Below, piece after piece: positions 7,697 through 16,336 of a stretch of 64,000 nucleotides of DNA (within the stretch, counting starts at the first letter, position 1; the number at the start of each line of letters is the position of its first letter). The stretch is from NCBI GenBank assembly GCA_028712475.1, contig JAQTQB010000008.1:81456-145455 (forward strand). The letters run 5' to 3'. This DNA comes from Verrucomicrobiales bacterium (GTDB lineage: Bacteria > Verrucomicrobiota > Verrucomicrobiia > Limisphaerales > UBA11358). The notes under the pieces were generated by a model that was not told the DNA's origin, ran no database searches, and saw nothing but the letters and a program-made list of their open reading frames with translations. Made by a program: the position numbers and the translations under genes.

Positions 7697-8812
7697 GTGA
7701 ACAAAAAGACGCACACCATAAAAAATCAGACGACACAACGGAAGTTGCGCGTCGGTTTCGTGCCGCTGACAGATTGCGCGCCGCTCGTGATGGCGCACGA
7801 ACTAGGCCTGTTCCGCAAGTTCGGCCTGAACGTCGCCTTGAGCCGCGAACTCGGCTGGGCGACGATCCGCGACAAAGTGATCCACGGCGAACTGGAGGCC
7901 GCGCACGCCGTCGCCGGAATGCCCGTGGCCGCGACGCTCGGACTTGGCTCGATTTCCTGCGACTGCCTCACCGCGCTGGTGCTGAATTTGCACGGCAACG
8001 CCATAACGCTCTCGAACGAACTTTGGAAGAGCGGTGTGCGCGATGGAAAAACCTTGCACGCAGAAATCACCCGTTCGCGCCGCGAGAAAACTTTCACGTT
8101 TGGCGTCGTCTCTCCGCATTCATCGCACAATTTTCTGCTGCGCGACTGGCTGGCGGCGGCGGGGATTCATCCCGACCGCGACGTGCGCGTCGTAGTCGTG
8201 CCGCCGCCGCAGATGGTGGCGAATCTCAAGGCCGGAAATCTTGACGGCTTCTGCGTAGGCGAACCGTGGAACTCAATGGCGGTGCAGTCGCGCGTTGGCT
8301 GGTGCGTGGCCGTGAGCGCGGAGCTTGCGCCTGGCCATCCTGAAAAAGTTCTCATGGTGCGGCGCGACTTTGCCGGGAAGCACGATGAACAGCATCTCGC
8401 GCTCGTCGCCGCACTGCTGGAAGCATGCGAATTTTGTGATGCGCCCGGCAATCGGGAACAAATCATCGCCACGCTCGCCCTGCCCGCCTATGTGAATGTT
8501 CCGGCGGCGGCGCTGCGGCGCGGGTTCAGCACGGAATTTGATTTCGGCCACGGCGAAGTGCGGCATGTCCAGAACTTCAGCGTCTTTCACCGTCACAACG
8601 CAAACGAACCTTCCGGCGACAAAGCCGCGTGGGTTTTGCAACGGTTGCGCGCCAGCGGCCTGTGTCCGGATCCGGCGGTGCTGAACGCCGAACTGGGCCA
8701 CCGCGCTTTCCGCACGGATATTTTTGACCGGGCCGTCTGCCTCCGCAATTCCACCACCACCATTGACTATGAAAAACAAACCCAATCAGAAAACGAACTT
8801 GTCCTCGCATAA
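7697..8812 (+). CDS. NasS-like cytoplasmic nitrate-binding sensor
   Basis: The protein has about 371 residues from GTG 7697 (an in-frame TTG at 7628 is less likely). It belongs to the NrtA/CmpA solute-binding fold, but no signal peptide precedes the domain, so it is cytoplasmic. The N-terminus VGFVPLTDCAPLVMAHELG, followed by NVALSRELGWATIRDKVIHG and AAHAVAGMPVAATLGLG, matches the NasS pattern (LSRExxWAxIRDK) better than the exported NrtA. In Proteobacteria NasS binds nitrate and holds the ANTAR antiterminator NasT; no ANTAR gene is present here. Alternatively it substitutes for the regulatory domain of cyanobacterial NrtC. Its 3' end overlaps the next gene by 44 bases. Confidence 0.78.
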   Translation: MNKKTHTIKNQTTQRKLRVGFVPLTDCAPLVMAHELGLFRKFGLNVALSRELGWATIRDKVIHGELEAAHAVAGMPVAATLGLGSISCDCLTALVLNLHGNAITLSNELWKSGVRDGKTLHAEITRSRREKTFTFGVVSPHSSHNFLLRDWLAAAGIHPDRDVRVVVVPPPQMVANLKAGNLDGFCVGEPWNSMAVQSRVGWCVAVSAELAPGHPEKVLMVRRDFAGKHDEQHLALVAALLEACEFCDAPGNREQIIATLALPAYVNVPAAALRRGFSTEFDFGHGEVRHVQNFSVFHRHNANEPSGDKAAWVLQRLRASGLCPDPAVLNAELGHRAFRTDIFDRAVCLRNSTTTIDYEKQTQSENELVLA

Positions 8813-10064
8813 CCTCAACCGCCGCCAGTTTCTTGGAAAAGCCGCCAAAGGGCTGACGCTCGCCACGCTGTTTGCCGGCCTGCCCAAGAGCTGGATGGGC
8901 ACGGCCTACGCCAGCGACGCGCCGGAAACCACCGCGCTGAACTTTGGCATGATCGCGCTGACCGACTGCTCGCCCATCGTCATCGCGCACGAAAAGGGGC
9001 TGTTCAAAAAATACGGCATCCAGTCCACCGTCACCAAAGGCGCGAACTGGGCGGCCATCCGCGACAATCTTTCCAGCGGCACCATCCAGGCCACGCACAT
9101 GCTCCTCGGCATGCCGATCGCCTCGACGATGGGCCTCGCCGGTTCGCCGAAGAAACCGATGATCATTCCGTGGTTGTTGAACCGCAACGGCCAGGCCATC
9201 ACGCTCAAGACCGAGTGGAAGGGCAAGGTTGGTGCCGACCCGAAGGACATCAAGCCCTTCGTGGAGTCCGCCAAGAAACTGGGCGAGCCGCTCACGTTTG
9301 CGATGACGTTTCCGCCGGGAACGCACGCAATGTGGATGCGCTATTACCTCGGTGCCGGTGGCATCAACCCGGACAAGGATGTTTCGCTCATCACCGTGCC
9401 GCCGCCGCAGATGGTGGCGAACATGAAGATCGGCAAGATGGACGGCTACTGCGTGGGTGAACCGTGGAACGCCCGCGCCATCGCGGACAAGATCGGTTTC
9501 ACCTCCGTTTCCACGCAGGACATGTGGAAGGATCACCCGGAAAAAGTCTGCGCGTTCCTCGCCGAGTTTGCCGACAAAAATCCGAAGACGGTCAAGGCCG
9601 TGCTCAAGGCGTTGAACGAGGCTAGCGTGTGGCTGGATGTCATGGACAACCGCCCGGAGCAATGCGCCATCGTCAGCAAGCCGACCTACATCAACTGCGA
9701 TGCGAAGACGATTCTTGGACGTTTGCAAGGCCACTACGATTATGGTGACGGGCGCACGAAGGAAGATCCGAACTACATGATCTTCAGCAGCCGCAACTGC
9801 AATTATCCGCAGCCCAAATACGCCAAGTGGTTTCTCTCGCAGTATCGCCGCTGGGGTTTGCTCAAGGGCACGCCCGATTACGAAGGCATCACCAAACAAG
9901 TCATGCGCCCGGACATTTACGAAGAGGCGATGAAGGAAATCGGCTACGCGCACGGCGGCCTGGACAACAGCAAGGAGACCTTGTTCGACGGCGCGACGTT
10001 CGACCCGACGGGCGACCCCGAGGCGTATGCCAAGAGCTTCGCGGTGAACAACGTGAAGGGCTGA
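8769..10064 (+). CDS. nrtA: Nitrate ABC transporter substrate-binding protein (Tat-exported)
   Basis: The 431-residue protein captures nitrate (or nitrite) outside the inner membrane. The start at ATG 8769 is chosen because it gives a complete twin-arginine signal: LNRRQFLGKAAKGLTLATLF, with processing likely at AYA-SD (about residue 50). The mature protein is NrtA-like: IALTDCSPIVIAHEKGLFKKYG, TKGANWAAIRDNL, ATHMLLGMPIASTMGL, PPPQMVANMKIGKMDGYCVGEPWN. The Tat route implies folding before export. It is homologous to the upstream NasS-like protein, probably by an old duplication, and is followed by the permease and ATPases. Confidence 0.92.
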   Translation: MKNKPNQKTNLSSHNLNRRQFLGKAAKGLTLATLFAGLPKSWMGTAYASDAPETTALNFGMIALTDCSPIVIAHEKGLFKKYGIQSTVTKGANWAAIRDNLSSGTIQATHMLLGMPIASTMGLAGSPKKPMIIPWLLNRNGQAITLKTEWKGKVGADPKDIKPFVESAKKLGEPLTFAMTFPPGTHAMWMRYYLGAGGINPDKDVSLITVPPPQMVANMKIGKMDGYCVGEPWNARAIADKIGFTSVSTQDMWKDHPEKVCAFLAEFADKNPKTVKAVLKALNEASVWLDVMDNRPEQCAIVSKPTYINCDAKTILGRLQGHYDYGDGRTKEDPNYMIFSSRNCNYPQPKYAKWFLSQYRRWGLLKGTPDYEGITKQVMRPDIYEEAMKEIGYAHGGLDNSKETLFDGATFDPTGDPEAYAKSFAVNNVKG

Positions 10065-10101
10065 TCGAAACCTTAATTTTGCACGCCCAAAACCATGCGA
10101 T

Positions 10102-10350
10102 ATGACCCCACCCATATCAAAACGCGATCTGTGGAAACTGTCCTTTCAACAACGCGCTGTGTGGTTGCGGGCGTGCAAACTCGGCTTGACGGCCGGCTGC
10201 GTGCAGGCGGCGGTCAACCAAGGCGACATCTGGCTGCATCACGCGGAAAACGCGGAGGTGATCGCCAAGACAATCCTTTCGCCGGTCATCAGCTTCGCGC
10301 TGGTGCTGGTGGCCGCCGCTGAAACATGGGTGCAGAAATCTCCGAAGTAA
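10102..10350 (+). CDS. Small membrane protein resembling the nitrate/nitrite transporter NrtS
   Basis: The 82-residue protein starts at ATG 10102. It has two hydrophobic stretches, about residues 22-40 (LRACKLGLTAGCVQAAV) and 58-75 (ILSPVISFALVLVAAAE), joined by the motif NQGDIWL. This two-segment pattern with a (V/I)NQGD turn and a Pro in the second segment recalls the cyanobacterial NrtS family of small nitrate/nitrite transporters. The match is from memory of the family pattern, not an alignment. It sits between nrtA and nrtB, 8 bases before nrtB, in the same operon. It could instead be an accessory subunit of the ABC transporter. Confidence 0.6.
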   Translation: MTPPISKRDLWKLSFQQRAVWLRACKLGLTAGCVQAAVNQGDIWLHHAENAEVIAKTILSPVISFALVLVAAAETWVQKSPK

Positions 10351-10357
10351 AATTGAC

Positions 10358-11152
10358 ATGAAAGAAAACGTTTTCAAAAAAATTGACTGGCTCGTCCTGC
10401 CGCTGATCGGCGTGGCGGCGGTTTTAATCCTTTGGCAAATCTCGTGCGCAACATGGGCGAAAGATTTGCCGACCCCGCACAAGACGTGGGAGACAAGCAA
10501 ACCCTACATCGTCGAACCGTTCGCCAAGCGCGGCGAGATGGACCAGGGCATTTTACGGTTCACCTGGTATTCGCTGATCCTCGTCGCCAAAGGTTATGCG
10601 CTCGCACTCATCATCGGCACGCCGGTTGGTTTTTTTCTGGGACTGTCCAAGACGTTCACGAAAATTTTTGATCCGTTGATTCAAGTTTTGCGTCCGGTGT
10701 CGCCGCTCGCGTGGCTGCCGCTCGGTCTGGTGCTGTTCATGGGCGCGGGCAAAAACGCTTCCGAACTGGGTGCGCTGTTCACCATCGCGGTCTGCTCGAT
10801 GTGGCCGACGGTCTTGAACACCGCCGTCGGCGTGCGCGCGATTCCACAGGATTATTTGAACGTGGCCAAAGTTTTGAAGCTCTCGCGCACGAAAACGCTT
10901 TTCAAAGTCCTGATCCCCGCGTCGCTGCCGTATATGTTCACCGGTTTTCGCTTGAGCCTCGGCATCGCGTGGCTGGTCATCGTCGCGGCGGAAATGCTCA
11001 CGGGCCGGCCCGGCGTCGGCGGGTTCCTGTGGCAGGAATACAACAGCCTCATTTACGAACACATCATCCTTTGCATCGTCACCATCGGCGTGGTCGGCTT
11101 CATCCTCGACCGCCTGATGAGCGTGGTGGAACGCCGTTTCAAAACCATCTGA
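10358..11152 (+). CDS. nrtB: Nitrate ABC transporter permease
   Basis: The 264-residue inner membrane protein of the NrtB/SsuC/TauC family forms the nitrate channel. Hydrophobic segments are seen at about 14-30 ([17 protein letters not shown]), 68-90, 105-125, 130-150, 195-215 and 235-255. The cytoplasmic EAA loop that docks the ATPases is [20 protein letters not shown], followed by [17 protein letters not shown]. The start ATG 10358 lies 7 bases after the stop of the NrtS-like gene. Confidence 0.92.
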   Translation: MKENVFKKIDWLVLPLIGVAAVLILWQISCATWAKDLPTPHKTWETSKPYIVEPFAKRGEMDQGILRFTWYSLILVAKGYALALIIGTPVGFFLGLSKTFTKIFDPLIQVLRPVSPLAWLPLGLVLFMGAGKNASELGALFTIAVCSMWPTVLNTAVGVRAIPQDYLNVAKVLKLSRTKTLFKVLIPASLPYMFTGFRLSLGIAWLVIVAAEMLTGRPGVGGFLWQEYNSLIYEHIILCIVTIGVVGFILDRLMSVVERRFKTI

Positions 11153-11163
11153 AGCCAAATCCC

Positions 11164-12063
11164 GTGCCATTTTTAGAACTTAAAAACGTCAGCAAAAGTT
11201 TCGGCGGCAACCCGGTGCTCAAGGACATCAGCCTGAACATCGAAAAGGGCGAGTTCGTCGCCATCGTCGGCTTTTCCGGCACGGGCAAGACGACGCTCAT
11301 TTCGCTCATCGCGGGTTTGCTCAAGCCCAGCCACGGTTCGCTGATGCTGAACGATCTGGAGATCACCGGGCCGGGGCCGGATCGTGGAATCGTTTTTCAG
11401 AATTACTCGCTGCTGCCGTGGCTGACGGTGTTTGAAAATATTCTGCTCGCGGTGGAAGCGGTGAATCCGAACTGGACGCCGGACAAACGAAAAGAGCACG
11501 TCGAGAAATACATCGCGATGGTCAACCTCACGCCCGCGCGCAACAAGCTGCCCAGCGAACTTTCCGGCGGCATGAGACAGCGCGTTTCCGTGGCGCGGGC
11601 GCTGGCGATGGACCCGCAAATCCTGCTGCTCGACGAGCCGCTCTCCGCGCTGGATGCGCTGACGCGGGCGACGTTGCAGGACGAAATTTCCCGCATCTGG
11701 TCGCAGGACCGCAAGACGGTCGTGATGATCACGAACGATCCGGACGAAGGCATTTTGCTGGCGGACCGAATCATTCCGCTGACCGCCGGGCCGGGCGCGA
11801 CGCTGGGGCCGGAGATCACGATTGACCTGCCCCGTCCGCGCGACCGCAAGGAGATCAACCACAGCGCGCGGTTCAAGGAAATCCGCCGCGAACTGATCAC
11901 GTTCATGCTCAATTCAAAGAGCGAGCGGCATACGTCCATCACGAAGAAACTGATTTTGCCGGACATCGAACCGGAGGATTTGGATCGTCCGCCCCGCTTT
12001 TTCACCGGTCGGGCGAGGCCGAAACGCGCCAGTGAAATCAAGGAAGAGACGGTGGAAGCATGA
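11164..12063 (+). CDS. nrtC: Nitrate ABC transporter ATP-binding protein, first copy
   Basis: It starts with GTG 11164 ([15 protein letters not shown]), 11 bases after nrtB; frames extending further upstream are shadows of nrtB. The 299-residue ATPase has Walker [11 protein letters not shown] (about 36-45), signature [14 protein letters not shown] (about 135-148), Walker [14 protein letters not shown] and a switch region carrying Asn instead of the usual His ([11 protein letters not shown]), which is seen in NrtC-type proteins. It lacks the C-terminal NrtA-like regulatory domain of cyanobacterial NrtC, so it is NrtD-sized. That sensor function may be provided by the separate NasS-like protein. 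Confidence 0.9.
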   Translation: MPFLELKNVSKSFGGNPVLKDISLNIEKGEFVAIVGFSGTGKTTLISLIAGLLKPSHGSLMLNDLEITGPGPDRGIVFQNYSLLPWLTVFENILLAVEAVNPNWTPDKRKEHVEKYIAMVNLTPARNKLPSELSGGMRQRVSVARALAMDPQILLLDEPLSALDALTRATLQDEISRIWSQDRKTVVMITNDPDEGILLADRIIPLTAGPGATLGPEITIDLPRPRDRKEINHSARFKEIRRELITFMLNSKSERHTSITKKLILPDIEPEDLDRPPRFFTGRARPKRASEIKEETVEA

Positions 12064-12932
12064 GCCATTACGTCGAACTTTCCGACCTGACGAAGATTTA
12101 TCCGACGCCGAAAGGCGGGGCGGTGATCGTCAAGAATTTCAACTTGCGCATCAAAAAAGGCGAGTTCACCACGCTCATCGGCCATTCCGGCTGCGGCAAA
12201 AGCACGGTGCTTTCGATGCTCGCCGGATTGAGCGAGATTTCCGGCGGCGGAATCATTCTGGCCGGACGCGAACTCGATGGCGCGGGGCCGGATCGCGGCG
12301 TGGTGTTCCAATCGCCTTCGCTGCTGCCGTGGATGACGGCGTTTGAAAATGTGATGCTCGGTGTGAACCAGGTCTTTTACACGACGGACAAAATCGAACG
12401 CCGCGAAATCGCCGAGTATTACCTCACGGTCGTCGGCCTCGGCGACGCGATGCACAAGCGGCCCGCCGAACTTTCGCAGGGCATGAGGCAGCGCGTCGGC
12501 ATCGCCCGCGCGTTCGCGCTCAAGCCGAAGATGCTGCTGCTCGACGAGCCGTTCGGCATGCTCGACACGCTGACGCGCTACGAATTGCAGCAGGTGCTCG
12601 TGGATTTGTGGAGCAAGAACAACATCACCGCGCTCATGGTCACACACGACGTGGATGAGGCGCTGTTCTTGAGCGACCGCGTGGTGTGCATGACCGACGG
12701 CCCGGCGGCGGAGGTCGGCGAAATCATGGAAGTGAATTTCCCGCGCCCGCGCGAGCGCAAGGCGGTGTTCGAGCATCCGGATTATTACAAGTTGCGCGAG
12801 CAGCTCATCGAATTTCTCGAAGTCCGCGCGCACCGGAAAGCGGTTGCGCCGAAAATTGAACCGCCGCCCGTGGAAAAAATTCTGCCGCCGGGCAAAGATA
12901 ATTTCAGAAAACCCGAGTTGAACCACGTTTGA
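12060..12932 (+). CDS. nrtD: Nitrate ABC transporter ATP-binding protein, second copy
   Basis: The 290-residue ATPase has Walker [11 protein letters not shown] (about 38-47), signature [14 protein letters not shown] (about 138-151), Walker [14 protein letters not shown] and a canonical switch His ([12 protein letters not shown]). Its ATG overlaps the stop of the first ATPase gene (ATGA 12060-12063), so the two subunits are made in equal amounts, as expected for a heterodimeric NrtC/NrtD motor in which one switch His is replaced. The C-terminal 40 residues are Pro/Lys-rich with no known role. Confidence 0.91.
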   Translation: MSHYVELSDLTKIYPTPKGGAVIVKNFNLRIKKGEFTTLIGHSGCGKSTVLSMLAGLSEISGGGIILAGRELDGAGPDRGVVFQSPSLLPWMTAFENVMLGVNQVFYTTDKIERREIAEYYLTVVGLGDAMHKRPAELSQGMRQRVGIARAFALKPKMLLLDEPFGMLDTLTRYELQQVLVDLWSKNNITALMVTHDVDEALFLSDRVVCMTDGPAAEVGEIMEVNFPRPRERKAVFEHPDYYKLREQLIEFLEVRAHRKAVAPKIEPPPVEKILPPGKDNFRKPELNHV

Positions 12933-12966
12933 ATCCAACCAAATGCCAACCCTAAAAACCAAAATC

Positions 12967-14448
12967 ATGAAGCCAACCCTAAAAACCCTCTCCGCTGGCG
13001 CGCTCGTGCTCGCGGCCCTTGAACAAGCACACGCCCAATACACGCCGCCACCGCCGCCCACGCCATTCCAGGGATTCATCAACGAATTTTTCCGCGCCAA
13101 GGATCCCTACATGAACCAGTGGGATATCGCCGGCCAATTCCGTTTCCGCTATGAGAACCGGCAGGGCTACGGCATCCCCGGCATTCCCGGCTCGGTGGAT
13201 TTCCGCGCGCAGAACGCCAAGGTGGACAACGACTATTATCTGACCCGCACGCGTCTGCATGTCGGTTACACCGAGAAATGGTGGAGCGCCTATGTCGAAG
13301 GCCAGGCCAGCACGGACAATAACGACGCGCGGTTCGCTTATCCCAACATCCCGGCCGTTCCCGGCACCTTTCAGCGCAAAGGCAACGGCCCGGAAGCCGA
13401 CCTGATTGACCTCCATCAGGGCTACGTCACCATCGGCAACCACAAGGAATTTCCGCTCTCGGCCAAAGTCGGCCGCCAGGAATTATCCTATGGCGAAGAG
13501 CGGCTGATTGGTGCGTTCAACTGGAACAACATCGGACGCTCGTTCGACGCCGCCAAAGTGCGCTGGCAGACCGAGTGGTTCGGCGCGGATTTTTTCAGCG
13601 GACGCCCGGTGATTCCGCAGGACGGCCAGTTTGATCTGTCGAACGACTACGATCTTCTCTCCGGCGTTTATGCCACGAGCATGAAAATCCCAAAAAACAT
13701 CTTCGACCTTTATTTTCTGGCGCGGAACTCCACGCGCCACGCCAACAGCGCCGAACCCAACCCGCAGTTCCCGCAGCCGACCGCCCGCGACATCTACACC
13801 GTCGGTGGCCGCCTCAAATCCAAGCCGGGCGAATTTGGCGGCTGGGATTATTCCGTGGAAGGCGCGTATCAGTTCGGCGATTTCGCCCCCTCAACCACGG
13901 CGGCGCGGTTGACGCAAAATGCCTACATGTTTGTGGCACAAGGCGGTTATACCTTCACCGATCTCTGGTCCACGCCCCGGCTCGGTTTGGAATTCGACTA
14001 CGGTTCCGGCGACAACAATCCGACTGATGGCACGCACGGGACGTTTGAAAACCTGTTCCCGACGAACCACAAGTTTTACGGCTCGATGGATTTTGTCTCG
14101 CTGCAAAACATCCAGGACGCCGGCATCAACCTGACGTGCAAGCCGACCCCGCGCATGAGCGCCGCCCTCATGGGCAATGCCCTGTGGCTCGCCAACACGC
14201 ATGACTTTTTCTACAACGCCGCCGGCGGGCCGCGCACGGCGGGCGGTTATGGCATCAATCCTGGCTACAACAGCTTTCTGGGCACCGAACTGACGGCGAT
14301 CACCGGTTACGCGGTCACCCGCTTTGCCCAAGTTGAGGTTGGTTACAGCCACTTCTTCACTGGCAAATACATCGAGCAATCGCTCGCTGGCGTCGGCGGC
14401 GCCACGGATGCGAACTTTTTCTATGTCCAGACCAGCGTCAATTTTTAA
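12967..14448 (+). CDS. Outer membrane porin of the alginate-export type
   Basis: The protein has 493 residues from ATG 12967; another ATG at 12943 adds eight residues before the signal peptide. The signal peptide (KTLSAGALVLAALEQAHA-Q) is followed by a Pro-rich segment and a beta-barrel with alternating aromatic strands, ending FYVQTSVNF with the C-terminal Phe required for outer membrane insertion. The pattern QFRFRYENRQGYG ... YLTRTRLHVGYTEKWW ... VGRQELSYGEERLIGAFNWNN is that of alginate_exp (AlgE-like) barrels. Its place between the transporter and the reductases implies that it admits nitrate, nitrite or cyanate across the outer membrane; this is inference. Confidence 0.85.
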   Translation: MKPTLKTLSAGALVLAALEQAHAQYTPPPPPTPFQGFINEFFRAKDPYMNQWDIAGQFRFRYENRQGYGIPGIPGSVDFRAQNAKVDNDYYLTRTRLHVGYTEKWWSAYVEGQASTDNNDARFAYPNIPAVPGTFQRKGNGPEADLIDLHQGYVTIGNHKEFPLSAKVGRQELSYGEERLIGAFNWNNIGRSFDAAKVRWQTEWFGADFFSGRPVIPQDGQFDLSNDYDLLSGVYATSMKIPKNIFDLYFLARNSTRHANSAEPNPQFPQPTARDIYTVGGRLKSKPGEFGGWDYSVEGAYQFGDFAPSTTAARLTQNAYMFVAQGGYTFTDLWSTPRLGLEFDYGSGDNNPTDGTHGTFENLFPTNHKFYGSMDFVSLQNIQDAGINLTCKPTPRMSAALMGNALWLANTHDFFYNAAGGPRTAGGYGINPGYNSFLGTELTAITGYAVTRFAQVEVGYSHFFTGKYIEQSLAGVGGATDANFFYVQTSVNF

Positions 14449-14481
14449 TCACGGATTTAGCGACGCAGTTCCTCCCGTCGC

Positions 14482-14507
14482 CGCGCCCCATCGCGAGGTG
14501 GGGCGCG
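14482..14507 (+). promoter_or_regulatory. Stem-loop between porin and flavoprotein genes
   Basis: The inverted repeat CGCGCCCCA / TGGGGCGCG (9-bp perfect stem, 8-base loop) lies 34 bases after the porin stop and 22 bases before the flavoprotein start. It lacks a clear U-tract (CCCTATTTTA follows), so it may be a partial terminator, a processing site that sets transporter and enzyme levels apart, or a REP-like element. Confidence 0.45.
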
Positions 14508-14529
14508 TCCCTATTTTACCGGTTGCTCA

Positions 14530-16320
14530 ATGAACACCGTTCCGTTCATCCCTGAAACCGCGCCCTTCACGCCCGAACAACGCGCGTGGCTCAACGGTTT
14601 TCTCGCCGGACTCCATTCCTCCGCGCCCGCCGAAGCCGCGCCCGCCGCATCGAAAAATTCCGAGCCGCTACTGATTTTGTTTGGCTCGCAAACGGGTTCC
14701 GCAGAAGGCCTCGCCAAGAAAGTTGCGAAGGAATCGCTGCAACGCGGCTTTGCACCAAGGGTGCTTGCTTTGAATGATTACGAAACCGCGAACCTCGCCG
14801 CCGCGAACAAAACCGTCATCATCTCCAGCACCTGGGGCGACGGCGAGCCGCCGGACAACGCGGTGAATTTCTGGAACTGGCTCAATGCGGAAACCGCCCC
14901 GCGACTGGAAAATCTTCAATTTGCCGTCCTGGGTCTCGGTGACAAAAATTATTCCGACTTCTGCGGTGCCTCCAAAAAATTTGACGCCCGGCTCGAAGCC
15001 CTCGGTGCGAAACGCCTTGCGCCACGCGGCGAATGCGACGTGGACTACGAGACTGCCGCGAAAAACTGGATTGACGGTCTCTGGGAAAAATTAGGCGGCG
15101 GAAGCACGAACGGCGCACAAACAAACGGGCACCATACATCGCTGTTCCCTCTCCCCGGGGGAGAGGGTCAGGGTGAGGGGGAAGCGTCGCCCGCAGTTTT
15201 AGTTTACGACAAGGCGAATCCATTTCCCGCGCGGCTGCTGAAGAATGTTCTGCTGAACCAGCCAGGCTCCGGCAAGGAAGTCCGCCATTTTGAAATCGCC
15301 CTCGGTGGCAGCGGTCTCATTTACGAAGTTGGCGACTCGCTCGGCGTCATCCCGGAAAATTGCCCTGCCCTTGTTGACGCCCTGCTCGCCGCCGTCAACG
15401 CGACCGGCGACGAACCGGTCGTGGTGGATAATTCCGTCCGGCCTTTGCGCGCCGCGCTCACGAAAAATTTCGATCTCGCCAAGCCGGCGTCGGAACTGCT
15501 TGCGGAAATCGCCAGCCGCACGCCGGACAGCGAACTTGCCGCGTTGCTCGTGCCGGAGCGCGCCGAGGACTTGAAAAAATGGCTGCGTGGCCGCGATGTG
15601 CTGGACGTGCTGGCGCTCACGCAAAAACAATTTACGTTCGCCGAATTGCTGCCGTTTCTCCGCAGACTCACGCCACGACTTTATTCCATTTCGTCTTCGC
15701 CCAAGGCGCATCCCGGCGAAGTGCACCTCACCGTCGGCGCGGTGCGTTATGAAACGAACGGGCGCAAACGCAAGGGTGTCGCCTCAACTTTTCTGGCCGA
15801 TTTGGCGGACAAGGCAGGTTTCGTGAAAGTTTTTGTTCAGCCGTCACACGGTTTCAAACCGCCGGCCAACGGCGACACGCCGATGATCATGGTCGGCCCC
15901 GGAACGGGCATCGCGCCGTTCCGCGCATTTCTTGAGGAGCGCGCGGCGACGGGCGCAAAAGGGAAAAACTGGCTGTTCTTTGGCGACCAGAAACGCGCCG
16001 CCGATTTTCTTTACGAGGAACAGCTCACGGCGTGGCAGAAATCCGGTTTTCTTACGCGGCTCGACCTCGCGTTCTCCCGCGACCAGGCGGAGAAAATTTA
16101 CGTCCAGGACCGGATGATTGAAAACGCCGCCGAACTGTGGGCGTGGCTGGAGGCGGGCGCGCACTTTTATGTCTGTGGCGATGCCTCGCGCATGGCCAAG
16201 GACGTGGACGCCGCACTCCACAAAATCACGGAGACGGCGGGCGGCAAAAGCGCAAACGAGGCGAAAGCTTGCGTCGCCAAGTTGAAATCCGACAAACGCT
16301 ATCAACGCGATGTTTATTGA
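14530..16320 (+). CDS. CysJ-like NADPH flavoprotein reductase (FMN + FAD) for nitrate/nitrite reduction
   Basis: The 596-residue diflavin reductase has a helical motif PFTPEQRAWLNGFLAGL at about 15-31. A flavodoxin domain (LILFGSQTGSAEGLAKKVAKE, SSTWGDGEPPDNA, VLGLGDKNYSDFCGA; about 48-195) is followed by a linker with a REP-like insertion (about 206-218) and a ferredoxin-reductase module (FAD site RLYSISSSP, VASTFLADL; NADPH site MIMVGPGTGIAPFRAFLEER, YVCGDASRMAKDVD; C-terminal KRYQRDVY). It resembles sulfite reductase alpha subunit CysJ, but no CysI is adjacent. Its neighbours are nitrite and nitrate reductase, and CysJ domains are known fused to NasA elsewhere, so it probably delivers NADPH electrons to one or both. 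Confidence 0.88.
   Translation: MNTVPFIPETAPFTPEQRAWLNGFLAGLHSSAPAEAAPAASKNSEPLLILFGSQTGSAEGLAKKVAKESLQRGFAPRVLALNDYETANLAAANKTVIISSTWGDGEPPDNAVNFWNWLNAETAPRLENLQFAVLGLGDKNYSDFCGASKKFDARLEALGAKRLAPRGECDVDYETAAKNWIDGLWEKLGGGSTNGAQTNGHHTSLFPLPGGEGQGEGEASPAVLVYDKANPFPARLLKNVLLNQPGSGKEVRHFEIALGGSGLIYEVGDSLGVIPENCPALVDALLAAVNATGDEPVVVDNSVRPLRAALTKNFDLAKPASELLAEIASRTPDSELAALLVPERAEDLKKWLRGRDVLDVLALTQKQFTFAELLPFLRRLTPRLYSISSSPKAHPGEVHLTVGAVRYETNGRKRKGVASTFLADLADKAGFVKVFVQPSHGFKPPANGDTPMIMVGPGTGIAPFRAFLEERAATGAKGKNWLFFGDQKRAADFLYEEQLTAWQKSGFLTRLDLAFSRDQAEKIYVQDRMIENAAELWAWLEAGAHFYVCGDASRMAKDVDAALHKITETAGGKSANEAKACVAKLKSDKRYQRDVY
15144..15181 (+). repeat. REP-like palindrome inside the flavoprotein gene
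   Basis: The sequence CCCTCTCCCC / GGGGGAGAGGG followed by TCAGGGTGAGGGG is the classic palindrome-plus-tail found in intergenic repeats of many bacteria. Here it is in frame inside the flavoprotein gene, encoding roughly FPLPGGEGQGEGE in the linker between the flavodoxin and FAD domains. Confidence 0.75.
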
Positions 16321-16336
16321 TCAACCCGAATTCGCC

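Noticed and set aside
8577..10115. Long open frame of 512 codons antisense to nrtA
   Set aside because: It is the mirror of a GC-rich real gene, with an Arg/His-rich composition, no domain and no start signal. The sense frame encodes an unmistakable NrtA.
10711..11163. Upstream extension of the first ATPase gene
   Set aside because: It lies wholly inside nrtB in another frame; the ABC domain begins right at GTG 11164.
11403..13100. 565-codon antisense frame over nrtC/nrtD
   Set aside because: It is a shadow frame caused by high GC at third positions; both sense genes show intact Walker motifs.
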